The position numbers and the translations under genes are program-made. DNA of 64,000 nt from Cornus controversa (taxonomy: Eukaryota; Streptophyta; Magnoliopsida; Cornales; Cornaceae), in assembly GCA_026545225.1 (NCBI GenBank), contig CM048845.1, positions 79,536,533-79,600,532 on the forward strand, in the 5' to 3' direction. The notes under the pieces were generated by a model that was given only the letters and a program-made list of their open reading frames with translations, was not told the origin of the DNA and did no database searches. How positions within the stretch are numbered: position 1 is the stretch's first letter; every line of letters starts with the position of its first letter. Of this stretch, positions 24,861 through 36,502 are shown piece by piece.

Positions 24861-25584
24861 CATATTATTTAAGTTTGAATTTGTTGTGTAACATGTAAAG
24901 CATTTAGTATGTAAATAACACCTTAAAGAAAATTATAACACATGCTTTAAATCCAAGTATTTCTTTTTTTATTTTTTTATTTTCATCACATTATTTGTAC
25001 CAGTCTCAACACCACCCAGGATCTCCTGTGGAAGGAGATCCTATGGATTCTTTGTTTAAAGCGATGTGAAAGATTTGATTTTTGTTTTTTTAAAATCTTT
25101 GAAACACTTGCGTGAAATAAAAAGCATTATTTTATTCTTACAAAATCAAATTATTTGACATTTTAAAAAATAGCTATTTAAAAATTACAAAACTATATCG
25201 TTTTATAGCACAGAACATACTATAGGATCCCCTTGATCCCTGTCTAACAATGACTTCCATGATGTTTAAATTATGGTCAATGAATAAAAAGAAAGAAAAA
25301 TCTCTGGTGCATTAGATATCGAATAATGCTATTTATGAAAAGGTATTGAATATCCAGGACACCTAGAATATAGTAGTCCTAACCAATGAGAATTTGTTAT
25401 TTTCTATTATTGAAAAATCGAGAATTTTCATTGATAGGGAGTACAACAAAGTATGTATCTGGGAGTGTTGAAATTTTCTCCTATTTAGACTTATTTTTCA
25501 AGCGAAGAATGTGTGTAGCGGGAAAGATTTTTTATCCATTGATGCAATAGATGAATTTAAGTGCGGGTCTCATTCACCGCATCA
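24861..25584. other. Intergenic DNA with a short hairpin
   Basis: No gene seen. A perfect 10-bp stem, AGGATCTCCT with AGGAGATCCT and a 5-base loop, lies at about 25019-25043. The rest is AT-rich. Confidence 0.6.
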
Positions 25585-26375
25585 AATATTAATGTAACTT
25601 GGGTTCATAGTATTAAGAAAGGAAAAGTAAGTAGAATAACATTGCTAAGTTTCATACAAAAGACAATAATAATAAGAAAAATAATATATCTTTCGGATTT
25701 AGAGGTTTTTGAATGAATTTATATAAGTGTAGGATGACATCATCGTGATCTACTCACATAAATAAAACTTTTGAATTCCAATTCCATATACTTGTGTAAT
25801 AATATGGTGAACTTATTTAGGTTGAAGTATCTTTATTAGAATTTAATCTAGTTTCCACTGCGACTGGCATGTGTAAACCAGAAACAAGTATTGTTTAGAG
25901 TTGTAGATTATTATGTTGGTTAATATTCCATAGCCACACAGCTTTGATTTTTCAAGTCAAGACAGAAGAATTATTTCATTATTATGATCGTTGATGCCTT
26001 ATGAATTTTTAATTTACTATTGGTTTTATTTGTCCAGATATCTTTATGCATTGTAGACTTCAACCGGAGCACTATATTAAACAAAGACTTCCATCATATT
26101 TTATGGGTCAATGCTCTCCAAAAAAATATATATACGGAAAAAAAACCTCATCCATTTTTTTTTTTTTTTATTGAAACAAGACGATTATCTTATTGTGGAA
26201 AATTGGAAATAAATAAGTTAAAGGCTTACGAGGACAAAAGACCAAATACCTAGTGAAAATCAATAATGGAGCTACAATAGAGGGGAGAAACTCTGAAACT
26301 AGTTTATAGATTGTACATGTTCATAATCTCCCATTGTGGTCTATTCATGGATTTATATACAAGACTTTTCACTGT
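25585..26375. repeat. Triplicated segment, copy C
   Basis: This shares the TTTAATCTAGTTTCCACT, CCACACAGCTTTG, ATCGTTGATGCCTT, AAACAAAGACTTCCATC and ACTAGTTTATAGATTGTACA landmarks with copies A and B in the same order. It ends about 520 bp upstream of the ATG of DC1 gene 1, so it may contain that gene's distal promoter. Confidence 0.85.
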
Positions 26376-26897
26376 GATATATTCTCTCCTTTCTATTTGA
26401 ACCACTTGTAATACATTATGTTTTCTCTCTCTCTGTCTAGATATCTTCACAAAACCGACTCGAGCATAGTACTTCCTTAAACAATGAGGAAATACTTCGT
26501 GCATCAATTCTGGCTCTGCTATATATGTACTGAATCTTAAAAATGTAAAATAATTAGTCACGAGTCAAAATACACCTGTGTATGTGCTGATCTTCAGCAT
26601 TTCCTCAAACAATAAGATACATTAAAATTAAATTAAATATGTGCCATTAACTAATGTTGTAAAGTAGCCTAATCTATTTTTCTTTGCCGACTATGGAGAT
26701 AAAAACTAAACTCTTCCTGCATTCACTTTTTTAGCATTCTATGACTTTGTCCACCAATAGTTATAATTTTTGTTTTTTTCCCCTCTCTTAATTGAACAAG
26801 AAGCTTCAAGTAAACTTTTATTCCCACAAGGGACAGTCCCTCCCTGTTCATCCATCCTTTCCCTCTCCCCTTCCTATCTCACCAATAATACTGAATA
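26376..26897 (+). promoter_or_regulatory. Proximal upstream region of DC1 gene 1
   Basis: No coding region. The last 120 bp are pyrimidine-rich (CCCTCTCTTAATTG, CCTTTCCCTCTCCCC), as often seen in plant 5' leaders. No single TATA box stands out. Confidence 0.35.
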
Positions 26898-28633
26898 ATG
26901 TCAGAGAAAGAGTTTCAACATTTCAGACACAAGCACCCCTTGATTTTTCTTGAGAATATTAATAATAATGTCTTAGAAGTTTACTGTTTCGAGTGCAAGC
27001 AACAGATACCAGGTCCGGAGAATTGCAAGCTTGACATGGATCAATTGGGTGCTGAATTGCCGAAAGAGATCCAACACCCTCTTCACCCCCAACATCCTCT
27101 CACCCTTCACTTAAAGGACTTTCTTGAGTCTAATGAGTGCAACGCCTGTGGTTTCAATCAACCAGGCTTCTTCTACTGTTGTTCTGTCTGTCCTCACTTT
27201 GAACTTGACATAAATTGCACTCCCCTCAAACCCACCAAATGCCATAAAGGCGTTCAGTTGGTTGATGACCACCACCAGATTCAACATCTCGGCCAAACCC
27301 ATCCCTTAATTCTGTGTCATACGGGTGATCAAAAGTTTTACCGTTGGTGCTCTGCTTGCAATCTACCTTTTGAGGAGGATGAGATCTATGTTTGCCTCGA
27401 ATGCAACACTTTGCTGCACAAGTCATGCTTTGATCAATTGGCATTAGAGATCAAACACCACCCCTTCCACCCACAACAAACTCTCACTCTTTACCCCAAA
27501 CCTGGAGGCAGATGGACGTGTTGGGCTTGCGGAACTGCAATTTATGGCTGCGCCTACAAATGCTTCTGTAGAGGCGGTCAGTGCCATTTCAATCTCCATC
27601 CGAGATGTGCTTCGTTGATGCCCACCATATGGTCTGAACTTCACGAGCACTTTCTTGTTTTCTTCGACAGGATCGAAGATGGTGGTGGGCCTTGGTGTAG
27701 AGTTTGCGGCGAGACAAACAAGGAAGTTTTAACTTGTGTGGCCTGCAATTACACTATCCATGTCCGTTGCAATCCAATATTACCACGCACCATTAAAATT
27801 GAACATCATTCACATGCCCTCACCCTAACCTATGCTCCAATCAAAAACCATCCGAATGAAGATGAGGACACGGAGTTGTACTGTGATGCCTGCGAGGAAA
27901 GAAGATACTTGCATCACCCAACCTATTATTGTGAGGAATGCTGCTTTGTTGCTCATGTTAGTTGCCTTTATGTGATCCCTGAGGTACGTACGTACCCCAA
28001 CATTTAATTTTACAAGGAAAGGTGGAACATATAATCCTTGCATATGTGATTTAATTTAGGACTAGTGTTGTAGTCTTTTATGTTGATTTTTAATGGTTTA
28101 GTTCACCAAAAAAAAAAAATTATTTTTTAAGTTGATGAATCAAGTATAGTAATACAAATCATCTAGTAGACGAAACTTTGATTTCATCCCATCCCATCAA
28201 CCACTTGTGATCGGTTCACTAAATTAGACCTAACAAGTATATATTGTTTATTTGCAAAATCAATTTCTTTTTTTATTATATGTTCAATTTTTTTAATTTT
28301 TGGGTCCTTACTCCTTACTAGGTTCTACGTATACTAGAAGAAGACTGGCTAGCTGATGTGGTGATAGAGAGGATTGATGAAGAGATTACAGAGCTTCAAA
28401 AACAGATAGAGGCAGAATCAAAAGAAGTAGAGGCACTGACGTCAGAATTAAATGCGCTTGAGGAGAAAGATGAACAAATGTACTCCTCAGGCAATGAGGA
28501 CTCAAACAACAAACGGGAAGAGGCAGAATTAAAAGAATTATCTGAATTGATCTTAAAATTAAATTTGCTTGGGCAGGGAGAGGAACAAATGTACTCCTCA
28601 GGCAATGAGGACGAATACTCTGGTAACGACTAG
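26898..28633 (+). CDS. DC1 domain (Cys/His-rich, C1-like) protein 1
   Basis: Exon 1 is 26898-27983 and exon 2 is 28322-28633, joined in frame through GAG/GTACGT and CTAG/GTT, giving 465 residues. Exon 1 holds repeated DC1 units recognisable by HPLHPQHPLTLHL, HHPFHPQQTLTL and paired CxxC motifs (CNACGFNQPGFFYCCSVC, CSACNLPF, CWACGTAIYGC, CRVCGETNKEVLTCVAC, CDACEERRY). By family knowledge these bind zinc; plant DC1 proteins are linked to stress and defence signalling, but their biochemical role is poorly defined. Exon 2 encodes an acidic, coiled-coil-like tail with a repeated EQMYSSGNED. The stop at 28631-28633 seems to come from a small frameshift, because an acidic reading frame continues directly beyond it. 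The start ATG follows a pyrimidine-rich leader and precedes the first DC1 unit. Confidence 0.85.
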
Positions 28634-28731
28634 ACTCCGGCAAAGAAGACTCAAGCAACGAGGGGTCGCGCAAAGAGGACTTAGAAAACGAAGACCTGCG
28701 CAACGAAGACTCGGGAAACGAAACAGATTGA
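28633..28731 (+). pseudogene. Out-of-frame continuation of the DC1 gene 1 acidic tail
   Basis: From 28633 another frame is open for 32 codons to a TGA at 28729-28731 and reads DSGKEDSSNEGSRKED, then further NED and GNE units. It has the same composition and NED motif as the tail upstream. This indicates that the gene once encoded a longer acidic C-terminus and was shortened by a small indel near TAACGACTAGAC. Confidence 0.65.
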
Positions 28732-29519
28732 CAGTGGGGTGGACTGTAAGTTTGAGTTTGAGTTTGAGTATTGGTAATCAAGCTGAGGATTTCCTTTTTT
28801 CTTCACTCCTTTTCGGTTTTTACAAATTTATATTGCTTGGATGGTCGTTAAATAGTGTTATTATGCCAATGAAGCTTTAATATGCATTGGGATCTCATCT
28901 AAAACCATTGACAAATACATAAAAAGAACAACATACAACTCGTTGAGCACAGTCAATTTTGGGTTGAAGGATTTGAATGGATAAGGGAAAGAAAAGAAGG
29001 GTGCGTTTAGTAGTATTTTCATGATTTCGAAACTGCTCACAACAATTAAAAAGAGAAAATTATTATTCCACCCATGTCTTATCTGATAACCTAACATTGT
29101 GTAGGGTATGATAATAATTTGGTTGTTATTCAAACAAGAATATTAATATTTCTTTTTTTTCTTTCTCATGTTTATCCAAACATGAATAGATGTTATTATT
29201 ATCTCCTCTTTTCTTTTATTTTTTTTCCTAACTAATGTTATTCTCTTCTTTCTTTTCTTTCCTGTTTATCCAAATGGAGCTTTAAGATTTTGCATCTTTG
29301 GCCGAGAAAAGATAAAAAAAATTCTTAATTATAAACATAGAAAATACCCCTGCATTAAACCCCACTAATGGTAGCCATGGGGTATTCAATATTTTCTCCA
29401 CTAAACTCTCCTTTATGCTACCAAAATTAGGTCATAAACTTAGGCCCCGCAAAACTCTTGATTTCTCGTTCTAAGCCATTATTCCTCCAAAATTAGATCA
29501 TAAATCCGATTTCAATTCC
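28732..29519. other. 3' flank of DC1 gene 1
   Basis: Probable 3' UTR followed by AT-rich DNA. No gene or transposon end recognised. Confidence 0.5.
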
Positions 29520-30422
29520 AAATCATGTTTTCACAAAACAACTCCATTTTCAACTCAAAAACCCTTTTAGGTAAAAATGGACATTTTCAATTCCATTCTC
29601 AACCTAAAATCCCATTTTCGTAAAAACGGACATTTTTAACTCTATTTCTATCATGAAACTCCGTTTTTGTAGGAACGGTCATTTTCGACCCAATTTTTAA
29701 CTCAAAACTCTGTTTTTGTAAAAACGAATATTTTTAACTCAATTTTCAACATAAAATCCCGTTTCCGTAAAAACAGACATTTTTGACTATATTCCAACTT
29801 AAAATAACTTCATTTTCTAAAAACGGCCATTTTCTATCCAATTTCCAACACAAAACTTTGTTTTTGTAAAAATAGACATTTTCAAATCTATTTTTAACTT
29901 AAAACTCCGTTTTTATAACAACAAACATTTTCAACTCAAAACACTGTTTTCGAAAAAAATTAACATTTTTAAATCCATTTTTAATCCAAAACTCCATTTT
30001 CTTAAAAGTGATTAATTTTATCCTCATTTTCAACCCCAATACCCACTTTCGTAGAAGTGGTCATTTTCATTCTCATTTTCAATCCCAAAAGTCAGTAAAA
30101 GTAGTTTTTTCAACCCCCATTTTCAAAACCAAAACCAACCACGGTAAAAGTGATCATTTTCAATCCATTTTCAACTCCAAAACTCACTTTTGTAAAAATG
30201 GTTATTTTCAACCTCATTTTTAAGTCCAAAACCCATTTGCGTAAAAAAAAATAGTTTTTTAAAAGTGGTCATTTTCAATCCACCTTTAAGTTCAAAATCC
30301 ACTTTTGTAAAAATTGATATTTTCAATCTCAATTTCAACTCTAAAACCCACTTTCGTAAAACTGGACATTTTCAATCTCATTTTCAAGTCTAAACCCCAG
30401 TCTCGTAAAAGTGGACATTTTC
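29520..30422. repeat. Degenerate tandem array with a GTAAAAACGG core
   Basis: About 15-18 diverged units, roughly 55-60 bp each, built from CATTTTCAACTCAAAAC, a variable CCATTTTCGTAAAAACGG and GACATTTT. The core is partly self-complementary (CGTTTTTGTAAAAACG in the better units). The array is cut by the TRIM insertion at 30423 and continues at 31324. It is non-coding. Confidence 0.85.
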
Positions 30423-31323
30423 TGTAGTCACCCGCGGGGTAGATTGTAATGATCCTTGTGGGCGGGTGTGATGTAGGCGGGTGCAAGAAAAAGACACTAG
30501 GCTGAGCTACCACACTGGTAGGCTACAGGGTGTTTAATCCCACATCGCCTGACTGTAGAGAAGGGGATGTGCTTATATATAGTGTGCTCTATCCAAATGG
30601 TATGAGGTCTTTTGGGGTAAAACCCAAGAGCAAAATCGTGCGGGCTTAGGCCCAAAATGGACAATGTCATACTATGTTTTGGAGCGATGTATTACAGTTG
30701 GTATCAGAGCCTGAACCTAGCCGGAAGTGTGCCAACGAGGACGTCATGCCTCGTAGGGAGGTGGATTGTAGTGACCCTTGTGGGCAAGAGCAAAAAAGAC
30801 ATTGGGCTGAGCTACCACACTGGCAGGCTACAGGGTGTTCAATCCCACATCGCTTGGCTATAGAGAAGGGGATGCGCTTATATGTAGTGTATTCTTTCCA
30901 AATAGTATGAGACCTTTTGGGGTAAAACCTAAGAGCAAAACCATGTGGGTTTAAGTTCAAAGCAGACAATGTCATACCATGTGTTGGAGCAGGGTATTAC
31001 AGTTAGTATCAAAGCTTGAACCCAGTCGAAAGTGTGCCGACGAGGACGTCGGGCCTCATAGAGGGGTAGATTGTAGTGACCCTTGTGGGCTAGTATGATG
31101 TGGGTGGGTGCAAGAAAAAGACAATAGGCTGAGCTACCACACTGGCAGGCTACAAGGTGCTCAATCTCACATCGCCTGGGTGTGGAGAAGGGGATGTGTT
31201 TATATGTAGTGTGTTCTCTCCAAATGATATGAGGCATTTTGAGGTAAAACCCAAGAGCAAAATCGTGTAGGCTTAGGTCCAAAGAGGACAATGTCATACC
31301 ATGTATTGGAGCGGGGTATTACA
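30423..31323 (+). mobile_element. Tandem TRIM array (three LTRs) with 5-bp target duplication
   Basis: The array is flanked by TTTTC at 30418-30422 and again at 31324-31328. LTRs: 30444-30696, 30767-31001 and 31072-31323, beginning TGTAATGATCC or TGTAGTGACCC and ending TATTACA. Primer-binding sites follow LTR 1 (TGGTATCAGAGC at 30699-30710) and LTR 2 (TAGTATCAAAGC, degenerate). Internal domains are about 70 bp, ending in GGGAGGTGGAT or GAGGGGTAGAT. The insertion starts with TGTAGTCACCC followed by an internal-domain end, as if a further 5' LTR had been deleted to 11 bp. Same family as the pair at 23187-24250. No coding capacity. Confidence 0.85.
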
Positions 31324-31480
31324 TTTTCAATCTCAATTTCACATCCAAAATTCACTTTTGTAAAAGCGGTAATTTTAAATCCATTTTCATCTCTAAAACC
31401 CACTTTTGTAAAAGTGGACATTTTTCTTCCTCATTTTTAACTCTAAAAACTACTTTTGTAAAAGTGGCCATTTTTCATCC
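31324..31480. repeat. Right part of the GTAAAAACGG tandem array
   Basis: Two to three further units (CACTTTTGTAAAAGTGGACA type) continue the array interrupted by the TRIM insertion. Confidence 0.8.
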
Positions 31481-31499
31481 AAGGCTCACACAACACACA

Positions 31500-33110
31500 C
31501 AAGTCTTTATACGTTACTTCGCACGTCCTTAGACATCATGTCGTTCATATCTAGTAGTACATCTGTAGATGTCATTCCATCTATAGTTACTTGTTTATAG
31601 ATGTCATTACATTTTAGTTACGCATCCTTAGATGTCATGTCATCCATATATCTTTAGATGTTACCCCACTCATCTCAAGTCACGCGTTCGTAGATGACCT
31701 TCTATCCTTAGTTACACATTCTTTGATATTATGCCGTTCATACATCTTCAGACATCATTTTGTCCATCTCTAGTTATGGGTCTGTAGACGTCATTCCATT
31801 ATTAGTTACATATCTTTAGATTTCATGTCGACCATACCACCCTTAAACGTCATTCCATTCATTTCTAGTTATACATCCGTAAACGTCATTCCATCATAGG
31901 TTACACATCATTAGATGTCATGCTGTCTATACGTCTTTAGACGTCATTCCGTTCATTCTAGTTACAAGTCTAGAGACATTATTCCATCCTAGGTTACACA
32001 TCCTTAGATGCCATGCCATCCATACGTCATTAGACGTTATTATGTTTATTTATAGTTACGCGTCCGTAGACATCATTTCATCCTAGATTACACATCCTTA
32101 GATGTCATGCCATTTCTAGTTATACGTCTGTATACATCATTCCATCTTTAATTACACATCCTTAGATGTCATGCCATCCACACGTCCCTAGATGTCATTT
32201 CACTGATCTCTAATTCAGCGTTTGTAGACATCATTACATCTTTAGTTACACATACTTAGATATCATGCCCTCCATACCTCCTTAGACATCATTTTGTCCA
32301 TCCTTAGTTGTACGTCCATAGACGTTATTCCTTCCGTCCATAGTTACATGTCCTTAGACGTCATTCCATCCATTCTTTAGTTACATGTCCTTAGATTTCA
32401 TTTAATTCATTCATCCATCTTTACACGTCCTTAGATGTCATTAATTCTGTCCATTCCTTAGCTACACCTCCTTATACATCATTCTGTCCACCTTTACACA
32501 TACATGTCCTTAGACATTACTCCATCCATCTTTAACATACATATCTCCCTAAAGGTCACTCTATCCATTTCTAGACATACACACCACCTTAGAGGTCACA
32601 TGGTCCATTTCTAGACATACATACCTCCCTAGAGGTTATTCTGTCCAATTCTAGACATACACACCTCCCTAGAGGTCAATCCATCTATTTCTAGACATGC
32701 ATACCTCCTTAGAATATACTCCGTTCATCTAATTTTAGACACATACCTCTATATAGGTCACTCCATTCATCCCTAGTCACATATCTCTTTAGAGGTCAAT
32801 CTATCGACATCGACTTTCATAAAGGTCACTCTCTTAGACATTCAACACCGACCTTCATAAAGAATATTCTCCTAGGCATTTGACATTGAACCTCATAAAG
32901 GTCATCCATTTTTAAACATTCAACATTTACCTTCGTAAAAGATCACTTTCTTTAGACATTCAATATCAACCTTCGAAAAGGTCATCCATTTTATACATTC
33001 GACATCAACCCTCATAAAGGTCGACCTCATAGATATCGTCATCGACCTTTGAAAAGGTCACTCTCCATAGACATATAAGCATTAATCTTCATAAAGTTCA
33101 TCCTCATCTT
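31500..33110. repeat. Degenerate tandem array of TTAGATGTCAT units
   Basis: To about 32450 the unit is of the kind ACACATCCTTAGATGTCATG plus CATACGTCTTTAGACGTCAT with CCATCC/TAGTTAC links. From 32520 to 32790 it shifts to CATACATACCTCCCTAGAGG, and from 32800 to 33110 to ACCTTCATAAAGGTCA. Each form contains small inverted repeats (GACGTC, AGAGGT, ACCTT..AAGGT). It is strongly diverged and non-coding. It probably is an old expanded region of an LTR element. Confidence 0.8.
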
Positions 33111-34128
33111 TTCATGTTTTAGTCATTAGGCTAAACTCTGGTCGACTTATTCTTATTGTAATGACTGTGAATGAGATACGTAGGCAGTATAGGCAATCCT
33201 AGATTCAATCACCCCACCTTCGAACTCGTATATTTGGGGGTCCCCATTCATCTACACTATTTCCAGCACACATACATTACATCCACAGTTGAGATACGTA
33301 GGCAAGTTGGAACATCTTTAGGTTCGGTCACACCTTCATTGAAAACATAAGTTTTCTTAAGAACCCACTCACAAACAATATAACTATGCATGTCTAGAAG
33401 TAATCAAGATATGAAATTCATCTAGGCAATCTCGGTCTTAGCAATTCCATCTCTTGTATTCATATGTAAAAAGGCTCTTCATCTTCACAAATCTTGGTTC
33501 CACGCTCATTAGAGTACGTCAAAGTCACAACCCTAGAATATGATCATATAACGAAAAGAAAGTAACATGAAGGATAAAGTAAGGAACCGTACTCGGTACG
33601 GATGTTTTGGGGTGCCTTACACCTTCCTCAAGCATAACCAAACCCCCAAATCCATTAATTCGATTCTCGCATATCAGATGGAAGTCAAAAATTGTAAAGG
33701 CCGGCCCACATTTGGACCTTGTATATGTTATAGTATTCCACTCATCTAAGGTTAACTAGCACACCACAATCTAATATTAGGTGGCTACTCCAAACATACT
33801 TTCAAACTGGGCCTATCTCAACTATAGGCCGTAGGCACTCCATCACAATACACGTTGAGTCTCCCGCTGACACCTTACGGGGACAGCCGGTGATTATGGG
33901 GATTTTCGGGGCACGATAATGTGTATATGAAACTTCTATCTTAGTCCATACTCTCTCACATCATCATCTAAAGGAGTTGATGGGGAAATGTTAATCAAAT
34001 CGACTGTAGTTCTCATAGCTTTACCTCATAAAGGTTTAAGCAACTTAGCGTGAGAGAGTATACACCTAATTCTTTGAACAATTATTCTGTTAATTCTTTC
34101 AACAAACAAAATATTTTGCTCTTTATAT

Positions 34129-34130
<2 letters not shown>
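33111..34130. mobile_element. Decayed LTR-retrotransposon-like region (Gypsy type suspected)
   Basis: GAGATACGTAGGCA occurs twice (near 33172 and 33290). The complement of this motif also occurs in the TR-GAG element near 50529 and is, from memory, common in plant Gypsy-type LTR regions. Blocks such as TTTTGGGGTGCCTTACACCT and GGTGGCTACTCCAAACATAC look LTR-like. No coding domain and no ends were found. Confidence 0.35.

Positions 34131-34171
<41 letters not shown>
34131..34171. repeat. (GT)n microsatellite
   Basis: About 20 uninterrupted GT units. Confidence 0.95.
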
Positions 34172-34174
<3 letters not shown>

Positions 34175-34785
34175 TGGAAGACAATCACATGAAGAGAGGT
34201 AGAGAGAAACATAGTGGATGGGGTAGGGTTTTTTGTCATTCTAGGGTAGATGGGGTGAGGGTATTTAAGTAATTTAGAAACAAAAAATTAAAGTATTCAT
34301 GTCTTTGCACCGTTTTAAGGGTATATATGGTTTTTCATGCTTACTATCTCAGCGTAAAATTTCATTGCGTTGACTTTTAAGGGAAGGAGATCTGTTATGG
34401 ACTGTGGAAGCTCACAGGAAATATTATTATGAAAACTACTGTAGAACACGGTGTTAGTAAAATGAAAAGGTGAGTGCAATTTACCGTATAATTTAATATG
34501 CTCCAGTTACTTGATGATCGAGGACCCATAAAAAAGTTAACTCATTCCACTTCTCTCAATTACACTTCAATTGAACTGAAACTGAGCTTAATTCTACTTC
34601 AATTGCATCACTTTTCTCGTACATTTCGTTATATGAGGGCTGGAACCCCAAGAGCCATATATTGCAGTGACATTTATTAAATCACGAGTAGTTGAAGGTA
34701 TAGTGGTAATTGTCTCCGCGTTTGATCACTCAGGCAATTAATTATATGACAAAAGACAAACATAAACAACCACTGCAATATGCAA
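34172..34785. other. Intergenic DNA downstream of DC1 gene 2
   Basis: No gene recognised. The part next to 34786 should contain the 3' UTR of DC1 gene 2. Confidence 0.5.
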
Positions 34786-36502
34786 CTAATGGGTCAGCTC
34801 AACTAATTTGTCGCCCGAGTTTTGAAGTGCGCAATATTTCTTCAGCTCAAGTGCCTTCATCTTGGTCTCTAGTGCCTCTATTTTTTTCAAGCGTGCATCT
34901 ATTTCTTTTCTAATCATTTCTTTCGACTTGATTTCAGGACGGGCAGAGGATGCTCTGATTCTTTCACTTGAATCCATGTCTGAATCATTGCTAACCACTT
35001 CATCACTACTATTCTCTTCAATGAATTCAATTGATGTATACATCTTTGTATCCACAGGATTTTTGCCGGCCAACGCCCTCTCCTCCTCTTGTAAACTTAC
35101 AACCTATTCAAGTGAAAATGTCAGCCATGGATGATGGATCAAATTGTTTTTAATTTCTACTTTTTGTACATACCTCATGGAGCACACATTGGAAATGAGC
35201 AACAAAGTGGCATTCATCACAAAAGTAGGTGCTGTCAAATAGATTTCTTCTTTCCTCGCAGATATCACATATAAACTCTGCACCCTCATCTTGATCAGGA
35301 TGGTCTTTGATTGGAGAACCGGTGAAGGCGAGGCGATGCAAGTGACATTCATGTTTGACCGTGTTGGGTAGTGTTGGATTGCAATGAAGATGGAGATTAA
35401 AATCGCAGTCCACACAACGAAAGAAAGCAGTACCGTTAGTGGTTTTGCGGCTACAAGCGCTGCAAAATATGCGGTCATGTTCGCTCTTGTTAAAGAAAGC
35501 AAGAGGGTGGTCATGAAGTTCAGACCATATGGTGGGGACAAGGGAAGCACATTTAGCATGCATAGCATAGATATCACTATCTGATAAACATTCATATGTG
35601 CAGCATCTGTAGTCAGAATAAATCCCTTGACATGCCTTGCACATGGTCGGATATCGTTGTTGAAAGAGTAGGGTGAGAGGGTGTTGCGGGTGGAAGGGGT
35701 GTTTGATCTTTGGTGGCAATCCAGTGCATGAACTGTGCAAAAAGACTCTGCATTCAAGGCAGACATAGATCACTGAACCCTTGTCAAAAGGCAAAAGGCA
35801 AACGTTGCAGGAACGGCTAAAATTATAAATGGTTGAATCACACATAATCAAGGGATGCGGGTGGCCAAGATGTTGAATATTCTGGCCGTGTTCATGAATA
35901 TTGTTCTTTTTGGTGGGTGTTAATGAAGCGCAAACGAGATCCAGTACAAACTTGCAGTCAGAAATAGAACAACTGAATGAGTAGCCCTCAATATAGTCCC
36001 CACAGAGACTGCAGAAGGCAGCCGATTCTGCCAAGAGGCGGAGAGGGTGTTGGTGGAAGGGATGTAATGAATTCTCAGCTGGTTGCAATTCACCACATGA
36101 TTTGTGGAGTAGATATTTGCATTCAAGGCAAACATAGACTGAAATTTCATCCTCAATGAGTAGGCTGCACGCAGAGCAGGTTCTACTAAAATTGCTGTCA
36201 ATTACTACATCGCAGAGAATCAAGGAATGGGTATGGTGTAGATGTGGAATCCGGTGCTCATGTCCATCAAGGCTGCTTTTGGTTGGAATGAGTCTATAGC
36301 ATTCGTCATCCAGCGTAAATTTACACTTGGAACAACGAAAGCAAAAGCCTTCTGTCCACCTGCCACAGGCATGGCACCTACGATTGTCGGCAGCTTGGGG
36401 GAGGGAGAGAGGGTCTCGCGGATGGAGGAGAGAGAGAGGGTGTCGTGGGTGAAATGGGTGCTTGATCTCGGAAATTTCAGGACTGAAATCCTGAAGCTCC
36501 AT
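34786..36502 (-). CDS. DC1 domain (Cys/His-rich, C1-like) protein 2
   Basis: On the - strand, exon 1 is 36502-35174 and exon 2 is 35103-34786, joined in frame via GAG/GTATGT and AATAG/GTT, giving 548 residues. DC1 units show HPFHPRHPLSLLHP, HPFHPQHPLTLLF and CxxC pairs (CHACGRWTEGFCFRCSKC, CSLCGDYIEGYSFSC, CNVCLLPF, CKACQGIYSDYRC, CSACSRKTTNG, CDICEERRN). The C-terminal exon encodes a Ser/Glu/Asp-rich stretch and then a predicted coiled coil (IRKEIDARLKKIEALETKMK). The plan matches DC1 gene 1: zinc-binding repeats in exon 1, and an intron after the Cys-rich part ending in HE, then a charged tail. It lies 6.2 kb from gene 1 in tail-to-tail orientation. The ATG at 36502 is the first in frame before the first DC1 unit. 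Confidence 0.88.
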
